Assembly: GCA_027593305.1 (NCBI GenBank)
Contig: JAQCJA010000130.1
Span: 1-10,204 of the forward strand
Direction of reading: 5' to 3'
Length of the DNA stretch: 10,204 nt
Source of the DNA: a bacterium
Lineage (GTDB): Bacteria > Latescibacterota > UBA2968 > UBA8231
Part shown: piece by piece, positions 1 to 8,104 of the stretch
How positions within the stretch are numbered: the first letter of the stretch is position 1
Layout: each line of letters opens with the position of its first letter
Notes under the pieces: model-generated
What the model was told of the DNA's origin: nothing
The model's database searches: none
Seen by the model: the letters and a program-made list of their open reading frames with translations, nothing else
Translations under genes and position numbers: made by a program

Positions 1-1703
1 GGATGGAAGGGTGACCGCAGAAACCCCTGGCGGGCGGCGCTCAGCAGGAACGTCGCCAGCGCCCCGAAACCGACGGCGCCCAGTCGATCGACGTCCATGC
101 CTCCCGGTTCGGCGCCGGCTTCGGCGTATATGTACTGCACGTAACGGCCGACGCGGGCCATGGATCGCGCGCCGCCATTCTGATCGAGAGCGAACAATCC
201 ATGTGTGTGCACAAGCTGCAACGCAAACACGGCGCCTGCTGCCAGCCCGACGATGGCCCCCACGGCCAGGACCGTGCCGACGCCGGCCGTTGCCGTCTCC
301 CGACCCAGCCGCTGCCCCTCCAGCTGCAGGGGTAGCCACATCGTTACTGTACCGTAGGTGAGCAATGTGAGGAAGGCCCATACCACGCAGGTCGACGGCG
401 CGAACACGGATGCGCCGGTCCCGGCAACGAAATAGAAGAGATTCGGAATCAGCAACCAGACCCCGGCCACAGGCAACCCGCCGTCGACCCGCAGTCGCGC
501 CACACCCACGATCGTGAGTAGCAACACGACCGTGTGGGCGACACTCATCAACAGCGACACACCCGCAAGCCAGGACCAGGATACGAGAACTGTCGCCCCC
601 AGCAGCAGCGCCAGCCATGCAGGTCGTGCCTGCTCCCTGGCGCGCAGGGCCGAACGCCACGACGTTACCAGAGTGTGTCGCGCCGCCCACAGACTGACCA
701 GTGCCAGGCACATGACGCCGCCGCGCGCCTGGGCCTGCAGATGGGGCATGACATTCGGCCACTCCCGCCATTGCCCACCGACGCCGACGAATGTGCCCTC
801 GTCACCACTTTGACCGAGCAGATCCACCAGCACAAACTGCAGGCGCGTAACCAGAAAGAAAAACCACACGCTGAAGGACACTTCCACCGCCATCAGATAG
901 ACGATGCCGATCAGCAGGGGTGAGACCGAGAAGTGGAACCGCGAGGTATTGGGCGCCATCGCTTTCCACGGATCCTCAATGAGCACGTCTCCGAGGTCGA
1001 ACCCCGTTGGGATCGTCCCCGGGATCAGGAAGTAATGATCGATCCCATTGATTCCGTAGAGCAGCAAGGGCACGGCTGCTCCCACCCACAGCAGGCGATT
1101 TCGTACCAACACGGCGCCATTCGTTGCCAGAGCCGCAGGCAGGTCGGCCAGTGGCAGGCGCAGGCGTTCCTCATCGAGCCAGCGGCGGCGCAGCAGGCGG
1201 GCCATTCCCCACATGGCGGTGAACAAACCCGCCAGCAGGATGCCCCAACTGACAAGGGGTAGCCCCCAGGCGCCCCATGGAGCCGGTTTTCCTCCTTCGA
1301 AAAAGACCGTCGCCGCGTCGCCGCGGACGGCGAGCCAATCCGGTATGTAGGCGTGGAATTTCGCGTAGCGCCCGGCGGGATCGACGAAACCGCCGTAGAA
1401 CCCGGTGGTCAGCGCCGGCAGCAGGTAGTGAATGAAGCCGCGGCCCGTCAGCGGCAGGCCGATGGCGGTCATCAGGTAGAGCGCCACCAGCTCGCCTGCC
1501 GTCGGGCGAATGGCTGCCGGGAGGCGCTCCCGCACACCTGCCAGAAAAGCCAGCAGAAGCAGCGGCAACGCGGCAACGGCTCCCATGCCGACCTCGGCGC
1601 CGCCGTAGATCAGTTCGATTCGTTGCAGCCCCCACGAGGCCCCGATGAGGAGGGCGCTTCCAGCGAGCAGAACGCGAGGTGTGCCCAGCGGCGAGGGCTT
1701 CAT
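1..1703 (-). CDS. Polytopic membrane protein, DUF6785/DUF6784 type, partial (C-terminus beyond left edge)
   Basis: Reading the minus strand from the ATG at 1703-1701 gives 567 codons with no stop up to base 1, so the C-terminus lies outside the window. The product is strongly hydrophobic with many predicted membrane helices, for example around residues 11-26, 40-56, 70-85, 147-168, 203-220, 262-289, 327-341, 362-388, 390-403, 412-428, 435-456 and 474-498. Motifs that I recall from DUF6785/DUF6784 proteins are present: FHAYIPDWL near 116-124, the LLRRRWLDEERLRLPLADLP segment near 170-189, NRLLW near 202-206, ARLRVDGGLP near 402-411, and SPFHP at the visible end. The start is set by a TGATG overlap with the stop of the upstream transporter gene. 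No convincing Shine-Dalgarno precedes it, so translation is probably coupled. Family membership is from memory of the motifs. The function is unknown, and a transport role is inferred from topology and neighbours. Confidence 0.85.
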   Translation of the reverse strand, partial: MKPSPLGTPRVLLAGSALLIGASWGLQRIELIYGGAEVGMGAVAALPLLLLAFLAGVRERLPAAIRPTAGELVALYLMTAIGLPLTGRGFIHYLLPALTTGFYGGFVDPAGRYAKFHAYIPDWLAVRGDAATVFFEGGKPAPWGAWGLPLVSWGILLAGLFTAMWGMARLLRRRWLDEERLRLPLADLPAALATNGAVLVRNRLLWVGAAVPLLLYGINGIDHYFLIPGTIPTGFDLGDVLIEDPWKAMAPNTSRFHFSVSPLLIGIVYLMAVEVSFSVWFFFLVTRLQFVLVDLLGQSGDEGTFVGVGGQWREWPNVMPHLQAQARGGVMCLALVSLWAARHTLVTSWRSALRAREQARPAWLALLLGATVLVSWSWLAGVSLLMSVAHTVVLLLTIVGVARLRVDGGLPVAGVWLLIPNLFYFVAGTGASVFAPSTCVVWAFLTLLTYGTVTMWLPLQLEGQRLGRETATAGVGTVLAVGAIVGLAAGAVFALQLVHTHGLFALDQNGGARSMARVGRYVQYIYAEAGAEPGGMDVDRLGAVGFGALATFLLSAARQGFLRSPFH

Positions 1704-3673
1704 CAGTACGGCAACTGCGCCACGGAGCGGGCGATCAGAGCGATGGCGACGGACCCCATCCCGGTGAGTCCCTGGCCACAGGCGAACCCGGCGAGCAGAA
1801 CCGGCGCGCGCCGACGCCACTCGTGCCGGCCGAAACGCCGCTCCAACCAGTAGCGCCCGAGCAGCGCTCCCACCATTTCCGGGATCAGCATGTGGGGCAG
1901 GCTCTGGACACCCTTGATGAAGCCGTAGACCAGAGCCACCGGCAGGCCCCAGACGCTGGCTCCCCAGAGACCAAGACTTGCCACCACGAAACCGCCCGCC
2001 GCCCACGGCAGATGCAGAACCTCGGTGAAGCTCAGCCCCCCTTCGGCCGTGAAGGAGAACCACATGAACTGCCGCAAGGCGATCAGGTGCCAGTATTTCT
2101 GCGCAAAGGGGAAGGCTGTGGACGGAATGGGTCCCATGCTCCACACGAGGGACCAGAAGAGGAATCCGCATCCGAGGATGACCGGCAGGATCAGTATTTC
2201 GGCCTTGGCAATGCTGGTGATCGTCGTCCCCGTCAACTCGACCTCACGAAACAGCTGGGCCCGGCGGCCGTGATCGTGATAGGGGATCGGCGCGAACCAG
2301 ATGTCAACACCCCGGTACCCGGAAAGCAGAAACGCACCCTCTCGTACAAGTGGTATGCCAACGGACTGGCCTGTGAGACCCACCATCCGTGCATTGACAT
2401 ACGACACGAGGGGCGTGAAGAGAAAGGCAAAGCTGAGCAGAAACAGAAGGGGGAACTCGTCGTCCTCGAGCAGCCATACACACAGCCCGGTATAACCTGC
2501 TGCCGCCGCACCATAGAGGGTCAGGGCGATCCAGATCGGAAAATCTCCACGACCCGCCGGCAGCCTCCCGGCTCCCCCATGGGCCGTGCGACGCTGGCGC
2601 AGCGACGTAACAGCAGAACCGATGCCCGCCAGAGCCACCGCCGCTGCCGTACCCAGATAGACACTGAGCCACAGGTCCAGGTCATTGACGAAGTGGGTCG
2701 TCACCGCGTCCATGCCCGGATGCCAGCGCGTCAGAAACCCGGTGGCGTGTAACACGGGATTCAAGGCCATCCGCACAATGGCGGCGGCAAAGGCGCCCGC
2801 CACGACCCAGAAAGGCAGGACGAAACCTGCCAGCACAAGCCCCAGATCGGTGGCGATGCCAAGAGGTGTCGCCGGCAGCAGATGCTCCAGGTCGCGGGTA
2901 AAATCGATCCACGGAATCGGCAGCAATTCCAATGGTCGGCTGGCGATCAGACCCGTGAGAGCTGGCAAACCGACGTAGATGGCACCAAACAGCAGACCGA
3001 TCCCCATCCCCGTGGCAAACACCTGCCAGCGCCAGCTGGCCCGGCCGCCGGCATCACTCTCTCCGGCCCCCTCTGCCAGGGCCGTGGCTCCCTGAGCGGC
3101 AACAGCCGCCATTGGGAAGGGCAGGCGCTCGATGTCGCTGGTGATGCGAAACAGCACATACCCAAGACCGAACCATTCTGCACGGGCCAGCACCTGCCCG
3201 GCAACGAGCAACGCCACCGGCGCCAGCCAGTCCCGGTGCAGAAAACTGCGTGTGGCAAAGGCCTCCGAGCCGATGGCCGGCGCCACCCAATGCGGGATCT
3301 GGGCCGCCATTCCCAGCGCCTGCCCCACCTGCGACTGCACGAGGTACTGATGCCATACGAGCACGCCGAAGGGACCGCCAGCCAGCATCACTCCGGCCAT
3401 GGCGTGAGTCAGTCCACCAGCGATGTAGTAGAGAACGTAGATCTCCTGGCGACTCAGCGGTGCGAAGGAGCGGCGCGCCACTTCGGCAAACAGGATCACC
3501 GTCACCCATTCTGCTGCGGGCCCCATCGTCGATCCGGCGATGAGGCCCATGTAGATGGCACCCGGCAGCATGAGGAAGCCGATAAAAAAGGCCCCCAGGA
3601 CCACGCGTGGACTCATCCCGTCGTGGAACTGCGTTGGTGTCGCCATCATATCACGGGAATCGTCGTCACTCAT
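1703..3673 (-). CDS. OPT-like polytopic transporter ('peptide transporter' family)
   Basis: The gene encodes 656 residues of an integral inner-membrane protein with a dozen or more hydrophobic segments, including about 23-45, 52-66, 78-100, 150-165, 220-242, 275-305, 335-352, 380-400, 405-425, 490-512, 555-585 and 623-648. Recognisable stretches are EWVTVILFAEVARRSF (55-70), the REGAFLLSGYRGVDIWFAPI segment (444-463), FREVELTGT (475-483), VYGFIKG (582-588) and the GALLGRYWLERRFGR segment (602-616), ending SVAQLPY. I recall these from bacterial OPT-like proteins annotated as peptide transporters. True OPT proteins move oligopeptides or metal chelates, but substrate and energy coupling for this branch are unknown to me. 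The ATG at 3673 was preferred to an in-frame ATG at 3724 because it overlaps the upstream stop as ATGA and has GGAGG seven bases upstream. The stop overlaps the next gene's ATG by one base (TGATG), so the three genes are probably coupled. Confidence 0.85.
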   Translation of the reverse strand: MSDDDSRDMMATPTQFHDGMSPRVVLGAFFIGFLMLPGAIYMGLIAGSTMGPAAEWVTVILFAEVARRSFAPLSRQEIYVLYYIAGGLTHAMAGVMLAGGPFGVLVWHQYLVQSQVGQALGMAAQIPHWVAPAIGSEAFATRSFLHRDWLAPVALLVAGQVLARAEWFGLGYVLFRITSDIERLPFPMAAVAAQGATALAEGAGESDAGGRASWRWQVFATGMGIGLLFGAIYVGLPALTGLIASRPLELLPIPWIDFTRDLEHLLPATPLGIATDLGLVLAGFVLPFWVVAGAFAAAIVRMALNPVLHATGFLTRWHPGMDAVTTHFVNDLDLWLSVYLGTAAAVALAGIGSAVTSLRQRRTAHGGAGRLPAGRGDFPIWIALTLYGAAAAGYTGLCVWLLEDDEFPLLFLLSFAFLFTPLVSYVNARMVGLTGQSVGIPLVREGAFLLSGYRGVDIWFAPIPYHDHGRRAQLFREVELTGTTITSIAKAEILILPVILGCGFLFWSLVWSMGPIPSTAFPFAQKYWHLIALRQFMWFSFTAEGGLSFTEVLHLPWAAGGFVVASLGLWGASVWGLPVALVYGFIKGVQSLPHMLIPEMVGALLGRYWLERRFGRHEWRRRAPVLLAGFACGQGLTGMGSVAIALIARSVAQLPY

Positions 3674-6600
3674 GTGATCGCCTCCACATAGGCCGCCCGT
3701 TCGCCCTCGGCCAGGGCCCGCCACATCAGGAACTGTCGGCGCACCCCATCAACGAAGTGTCGGTTCGCCCGCAACCACGTTGCCTCATCACCCGAAGTGC
3801 GCCGCACAGACAATACCAGCGTCGCATATCCGTCCTCGCCCTGCGTGGACTCGACCTGCAGTTGTTGCGCGACGCCACTGTCGAAGGGGGCCAGCCAGAC
3901 GTTGGCCCGGATTCTGCCGCCGACCGTGGTATCGACGTTTTCAGCGTAGAACGGCGCCCCGATGGATTGTTCGTCGCACGTATTCAGATACTCGGCGATG
4001 AACCGACACAGCCCCACCGCTTCACGCCAGCGCAGGGAGAACGGCATGGACAGCACCAGAGCATCTGCCTGCGGTCTGGGCAACTGCCAGGAGCGTTCGA
4101 CGCCTGGCACACACAGACGTCCCGCCGCCCGCGCCGGATAGATTGCCGATGCCACCACCAGCGCCATGACCATGGCCAGCGTGACCACCGCCGAATACGA
4201 CGAGAAGTTGACGGTGAGCCCAGGAAACAAGCCGCCCACGAGACCGATCCTCGACAGGACTTGTGCCACCAGGTAGCCGCCGACGCCGCCAAGGGTGGCA
4301 AAGGCAGCGGCCTCAGCGATGAACAGACCTGCCACATGGTTCGGCGCCAGACCAACGGAGTTGAACGTGGCGATCTCCGGCACCCGTTCATAGACCGAAC
4401 CGAGCATTGTGTTGAACACGATCAACACGGCGATGGCCAGCGGCACCCAGACCCCGCGTTCACCGTGCATGGAGAAGTTGTTCGCTGTATCCACCACCAG
4501 CAGCCGGCCATCCAGGCGGGCAAAGAGATTGTCATCAACGGTGTGGGCGAACCGTTCCAGTTGTGCGCCGCCGCCGGCGAGCGGCGCGGCAACCGATGCC
4601 AGTCGCGTGTAGCGCCCCATACCGGCCACGACATGTGCAGGCAACAGCAGAATCTGACGCGCCGGCAGATGCGCAAAGGCGGGGGCCTCGCCACGCCGAT
4701 CGGCGCCAGCGCGTCGTTCCTCCGGTTGGTAGGCATCAACATCGAGAGGGGTCAGCGGTGTCCCACCGACATCGACGTGTCCATCGAGTGCCGCCGCATC
4801 GAACAGTCCCACAACGAGGTACTTCTCACCGAAGTACTCTACCGATGCGACGCCGACGTCGGCTGCAGACAGGCCGATCTCGGCGGCTCTCTCCATGGGC
4901 AACAGGCATTCATGGCGAGCCCCGCTGAGCCAACGCCCGGCAATCAGCAGCGCCTGAACATCCGTCACCGAGGCTTCCTGCGGGGTCAGGCCCAGGGCGG
5001 CGGCAACACGCGTGGCAACACCGGCGTAACGCACCTGACCCGGCCGCTCGTACCACAGGCGCGGCGCGGCGTCCACACCGCCAAGGCTGATCCCGAGATG
5101 GTCTGTCACCGCGCCCACAAGTCCGGTCCATCCCGGGTTGCGCAGCAGAACTGCATCGACACCGCCGACACTCGTCCGGGCCAGGTCGGTCACCTGCAGC
5201 CGTGCCGTCGTCCGGATCGCCGTAAATGACACGAGGGAGAAGCTCAACAGCACCAGGGTCGTGCAGGTCAGTGCCGTGCGCAGGGGACGACGCCGCATGT
5301 GCGCCACACCAAGAAGGAAGGCCCGACCCGCCATGGCCGAACGCCGGGACTCGATGCGGTGTCGCGCGACAACAGGAGAGACACTCTGGCGCAACTGCGT
5401 GTTCAGTCGCCCGAGGCCGATGGCAGCAACGGTGACACTGAGGGCCAGGATCAGGAAACCAATGAGCACCACCAGCGGATACAGTGTCAGGTCGAAGGCC
5501 GGATGGGAGAAGCGGAGGACAACGAAAGCCACGAGAAAGACGAAGACCGTCCATCCCACCTGACGGTGAATCGTACGCGCCTCAAACACGAGTCGCTCAA
5601 CGAACACAGAAAACGGCAGCAGTGCCAGCAACACGAAGAGGACGCCCGTGACCGCATCGGCGCCGAGGCTGGCAATGGCAGTGTGAGCCCGCGCCGCCAG
5701 ACTCCACGCATGTCGTTGCGAAGTCTCGTCCCGCTCGAGGGCCAGTGCGCTGCTGGTTTCGTGCAACTGGCGCAGGGAGCGACTGGTAATGCCGTGGCTT
5801 TCGAGATCTGCGAGTCGATGTGCATTCAGCCGGGTCAGATCTGCAGCCACCTGCGCCGACAATCCGCCAGCGATGTTCGACTCGGGATTCGGCGAGATTC
5901 CGTCCCCGAAGGGGTTGTCGTCATCCCCGCCGAGCAACAGCAGACGCTGGCCCATACCGAGCTGGCCGCTTGTCATCACCACCTTGACACTGCGGCCCGG
6001 CGGCACAAACAGGACGCCGACACGATCCTTGTGCGGACCGGACCCATCGTAATAGCCATCCTGCGCGATCATGGCTGCCGTCGCCGGCAAACCGAAACCG
6101 TAACGTTCCAGATCCGCGTCGCCCGCCCCATCCAGCAGGCGGACATGGTCCAGTGTCAGCAGGCTGCGCGGATCGAACAGATCCGGCAGGATGAGCGACT
6201 GCGCCGCAAACCCGACGAGCCTACGCTCCTCTTCGTTGTGATCCATGCGCACACGCGCCGGATAATTCTGCGCGCCGGAGAGGCCACGGTCGACGACGGT
6301 GTGAATGCGACCCGTCGCCAGGTCCGTGCCATATGCCTCCAGATCCACCGGCTTCAGGTACAGGGTCCTGGCTTCCACGCCACGCACCTCGAAGCTGCCG
6401 TCGGCCGCCGTCAACGTCAGCGGGTCGACGCGCACACCTGCCAGCACATGCTGCAGGGAGCGCACGCGCACCAGCGCCCCGGGCACTGCGGCATCGGGTT
6501 CGAAAGCGCCGACACCCCAGGTGACAAAGCGCCCCTTCAGCAACCCGTACGAATCCTTCGCCCGCGCCGGCTGCCATTCGGCATCGGCGTCACAGATCAG

Positions 6601-8028
6601 CGATGGAATGAATTCCAGCAGGAACCGCGCCTGACGGGTCAGGCCCTGCAGATCGACGCTGGCGATCCGGTCCGCAGGAGAGTCGAACAGCGGCCGGCTG
6701 TCGCCTGCCGTCACCAGCGTCAGTCCGAGAAACCCGGCGAGACTTGCCACCGCACCATCCACCGGGATGGGTTCGGGCATCTGTCCCAGTTCACGACGCA
6801 TGGCCAGCGGCCTGAGACTGCCGCCGAGAATACCCGAACCGCCGAGTCGATCCGACTCGTAGGCTTCGGCAAGGACCTCGACGCGATCGAACAGTGCGGG
6901 CCGGACCGTGCGCACCCGATAGGGAGCGCCGGCCTGTTGCAGCGCCACAGTCGTGCCATGGGAACTCAGGTCCAGACACAGGACCGAACCGATGCGCAGC
7001 GCGGACAGGCGCTCTTGCAGTGGTGTCGATGGCTCATAGCCGGCAGCGAGCCGTTGGCGCAGCAGATCAACAAAGTCGCGCATACCGGCCAGGGCCTGGA
7101 AGTGCCCCGGCGCAGTGACCAGAACTACGGTGCGTGCCGGGGGCTCCCGTTGCAGGCGCCGGGCCAGTTCAAGCCAGACGGCAACTCCGGATGCCTGATC
7201 GGCGCCGGGCGCCCGTGCCGGCACCGGCGAAACCGCGTCGTAGTAACTGGCAAGAACCATGGCCTCATGCCGGCGTCCGGCATCGCGGCCCGGAATCACG
7301 GCAACCAGTGTCACGGCCTCCGTATTACGCCAATCCATCCGGGCCACGAGTCGGGCCGTTGCCGCGGGGGCGGCCTGACGCAGTTTGCGGGCGACAGGTG
7401 CTTCGGCGTAGAACCTGGGCAGATCGGCACTGGTCGACAGGAAATGGGTGGCACTCTCGCTTCGGTGCGCACCCTCTGCAGGATCGAGTTCATCAGATGC
7501 AAGCAAGATGACGGCGATGGCACCGGCATCAAAGACCCGTACCCAATCATCGGACCTGTCATACTCGAGCAGGGCGATGGCCCCGTGGACGGCAGCGACA
7601 TCGAGCTCTGCCGGTCGGGCGCGACCAGCGTAGACGAGAGGGGCTGTAGCCCCGGCCATCGTCGATGTCCGAGCCAGATTGGGCCACAGACTGTACAGTT
7701 CATACCTGTCTTCGGCGATGCTGATCTCTGCCCCACAATCCAGCGGGATCGGTACGTGGAAGGGGCGGTGATAGACGGTGTCAATGCCGGCCTGTCGCAG
7801 CCGCAGTTCGATAAGCTCGGCTGCCGCCTGCGTTCCGGGATATCCGGTCACGCGGCTGTCGACGATGGACAACTGGCGAAGATGGGTTGCCAACGTCTGT
7901 TCCAGACTGTCTGCCAGACTGTCATCTATACTGGCTGTCGATCTGGCAGATTCCGCCGTCGCCGCGGAGACAACGGCAACAAGACACAGGGCGACAATCA
8001 TTTGACAGGTCGAGGCGGTGACTCGCAT
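3670..8028 (-). CDS. Secreted pseudo-M28 peptidase fused to FtsX/MacB-type ABC permease
   Basis: The protein has 1452 residues. Domains in order: signal peptide or anchor (1-25, hydrophobic core MIVALCLVAVV, possible A-x-A cleavage); M28-peptidase-like region with PA-like insert (about 40-480); small beta-sandwich resembling a carboxypeptidase regulatory domain (about 515-562); Asp/Gly-rich loop (about 699-710); helical linker (730-785); membrane segments near 792-811, 825-841 and 849-871; permease unit with helices near 918-938, 1193-1209, 1232-1258 and 1278-1297 around an extracytoplasmic domain (940-1190); and a cytoplasmic C-terminal domain (1310-1452). The M28 site is degenerate: AHYD reads SYYD (H to Y262), the EE pair reads HF (309-310) and the last histidine reads D449, while D277 and D353 remain. 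Proteolysis is therefore unlikely and ligand binding is more plausible. FtsX/MacB permeases normally need an ATPase, and none is in view. The start at 8028 gives a proper signal peptide but lacks a clear Shine-Dalgarno. The frame stays open to an ATG at 8184, inside the divergent sigma gene. This is the first gene of the operon. Confidence 0.85.
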   Translation of the reverse strand: MRVTASTCQMIVALCLVAVVSAATAESARSTASIDDSLADSLEQTLATHLRQLSIVDSRVTGYPGTQAAAELIELRLRQAGIDTVYHRPFHVPIPLDCGAEISIAEDRYELYSLWPNLARTSTMAGATAPLVYAGRARPAELDVAAVHGAIALLEYDRSDDWVRVFDAGAIAVILLASDELDPAEGAHRSESATHFLSTSADLPRFYAEAPVARKLRQAAPAATARLVARMDWRNTEAVTLVAVIPGRDAGRRHEAMVLASYYDAVSPVPARAPGADQASGVAVWLELARRLQREPPARTVVLVTAPGHFQALAGMRDFVDLLRQRLAAGYEPSTPLQERLSALRIGSVLCLDLSSHGTTVALQQAGAPYRVRTVRPALFDRVEVLAEAYESDRLGGSGILGGSLRPLAMRRELGQMPEPIPVDGAVASLAGFLGLTLVTAGDSRPLFDSPADRIASVDLQGLTRQARFLLEFIPSLICDADAEWQPARAKDSYGLLKGRFVTWGVGAFEPDAAVPGALVRVRSLQHVLAGVRVDPLTLTAADGSFEVRGVEARTLYLKPVDLEAYGTDLATGRIHTVVDRGLSGAQNYPARVRMDHNEEERRLVGFAAQSLILPDLFDPRSLLTLDHVRLLDGAGDADLERYGFGLPATAAMIAQDGYYDGSGPHKDRVGVLFVPPGRSVKVVMTSGQLGMGQRLLLLGGDDDNPFGDGISPNPESNIAGGLSAQVAADLTRLNAHRLADLESHGITSRSLRQLHETSSALALERDETSQRHAWSLAARAHTAIASLGADAVTGVLFVLLALLPFSVFVERLVFEARTIHRQVGWTVFVFLVAFVVLRFSHPAFDLTLYPLVVLIGFLILALSVTVAAIGLGRLNTQLRQSVSPVVARHRIESRRSAMAGRAFLLGVAHMRRRPLRTALTCTTLVLLSFSLVSFTAIRTTARLQVTDLARTSVGGVDAVLLRNPGWTGLVGAVTDHLGISLGGVDAAPRLWYERPGQVRYAGVATRVAAALGLTPQEASVTDVQALLIAGRWLSGARHECLLPMERAAEIGLSAADVGVASVEYFGEKYLVVGLFDAAALDGHVDVGGTPLTPLDVDAYQPEERRAGADRRGEAPAFAHLPARQILLLPAHVVAGMGRYTRLASVAAPLAGGGAQLERFAHTVDDNLFARLDGRLLVVDTANNFSMHGERGVWVPLAIAVLIVFNTMLGSVYERVPEIATFNSVGLAPNHVAGLFIAEAAAFATLGGVGGYLVAQVLSRIGLVGGLFPGLTVNFSSYSAVVTLAMVMALVVASAIYPARAAGRLCVPGVERSWQLPRPQADALVLSMPFSLRWREAVGLCRFIAEYLNTCDEQSIGAPFYAENVDTTVGGRIRANVWLAPFDSGVAQQLQVESTQGEDGYATLVLSVRRTSGDEATWLRANRHFVDGVRRQFLMWRALAEGERAAYVEAIT
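3681..3685 (-). promoter_or_regulatory. Shine-Dalgarno GGAGG for the OPT-like transporter
   Basis: On the minus strand GGAGG lies inside the 3' end of the M28-like/FtsX gene, with a seven-base spacer before the ATG at 3673. It supports this start over the in-frame ATG 51 bases further upstream. It also suggests that ribosomes finishing the upstream gene at the ATGA overlap can reinitiate here. Confidence 0.75.
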
Positions 8029-8031
8029 TCT
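8002..8031 (+). promoter_or_regulatory. Weak candidate sigma70-like promoter for the ECF sigma gene
   Basis: A perfect TTGACA (8002-8007) is followed after 18 bases by CATTCT (8026-8031), which matches only three of six positions of TATAAT but keeps the important second A and last T. It would start transcription near 8038 and give a leader of roughly 67 bases. It overlaps the 5' end of the divergent gene. The gap 8029-8104 must hold control signals for both directions. I found no convincing minus-strand promoter and no clear ECF-type GGAAC...TCTAA pattern there, only a run of seven T at 8078-8084. Confidence 0.2.
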
Positions 8032-8104
8032 TGCGTCTGCCCGGCGGATGGGCCTATCGAGGTCCGCCTCCGTCCAGTTTTTTTCGTGAAGAAGCCAACG
8101 GCGG

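Noticed and set aside
1171..1635. A 154-codon minus-strand ORF.
   Set aside because: It is an out-of-frame shadow of the open-ended DUF6785/DUF6784 gene, with an Arg/Gly/Ala-rich translation.
1679..2752. A 357-codon plus-strand ORF over the OPT-like gene.
   Set aside because: It is also in the codon-aligned antisense frame. Its composition is low-complexity and polar, with no recognisable motif, and it conflicts with a well-supported transporter gene.
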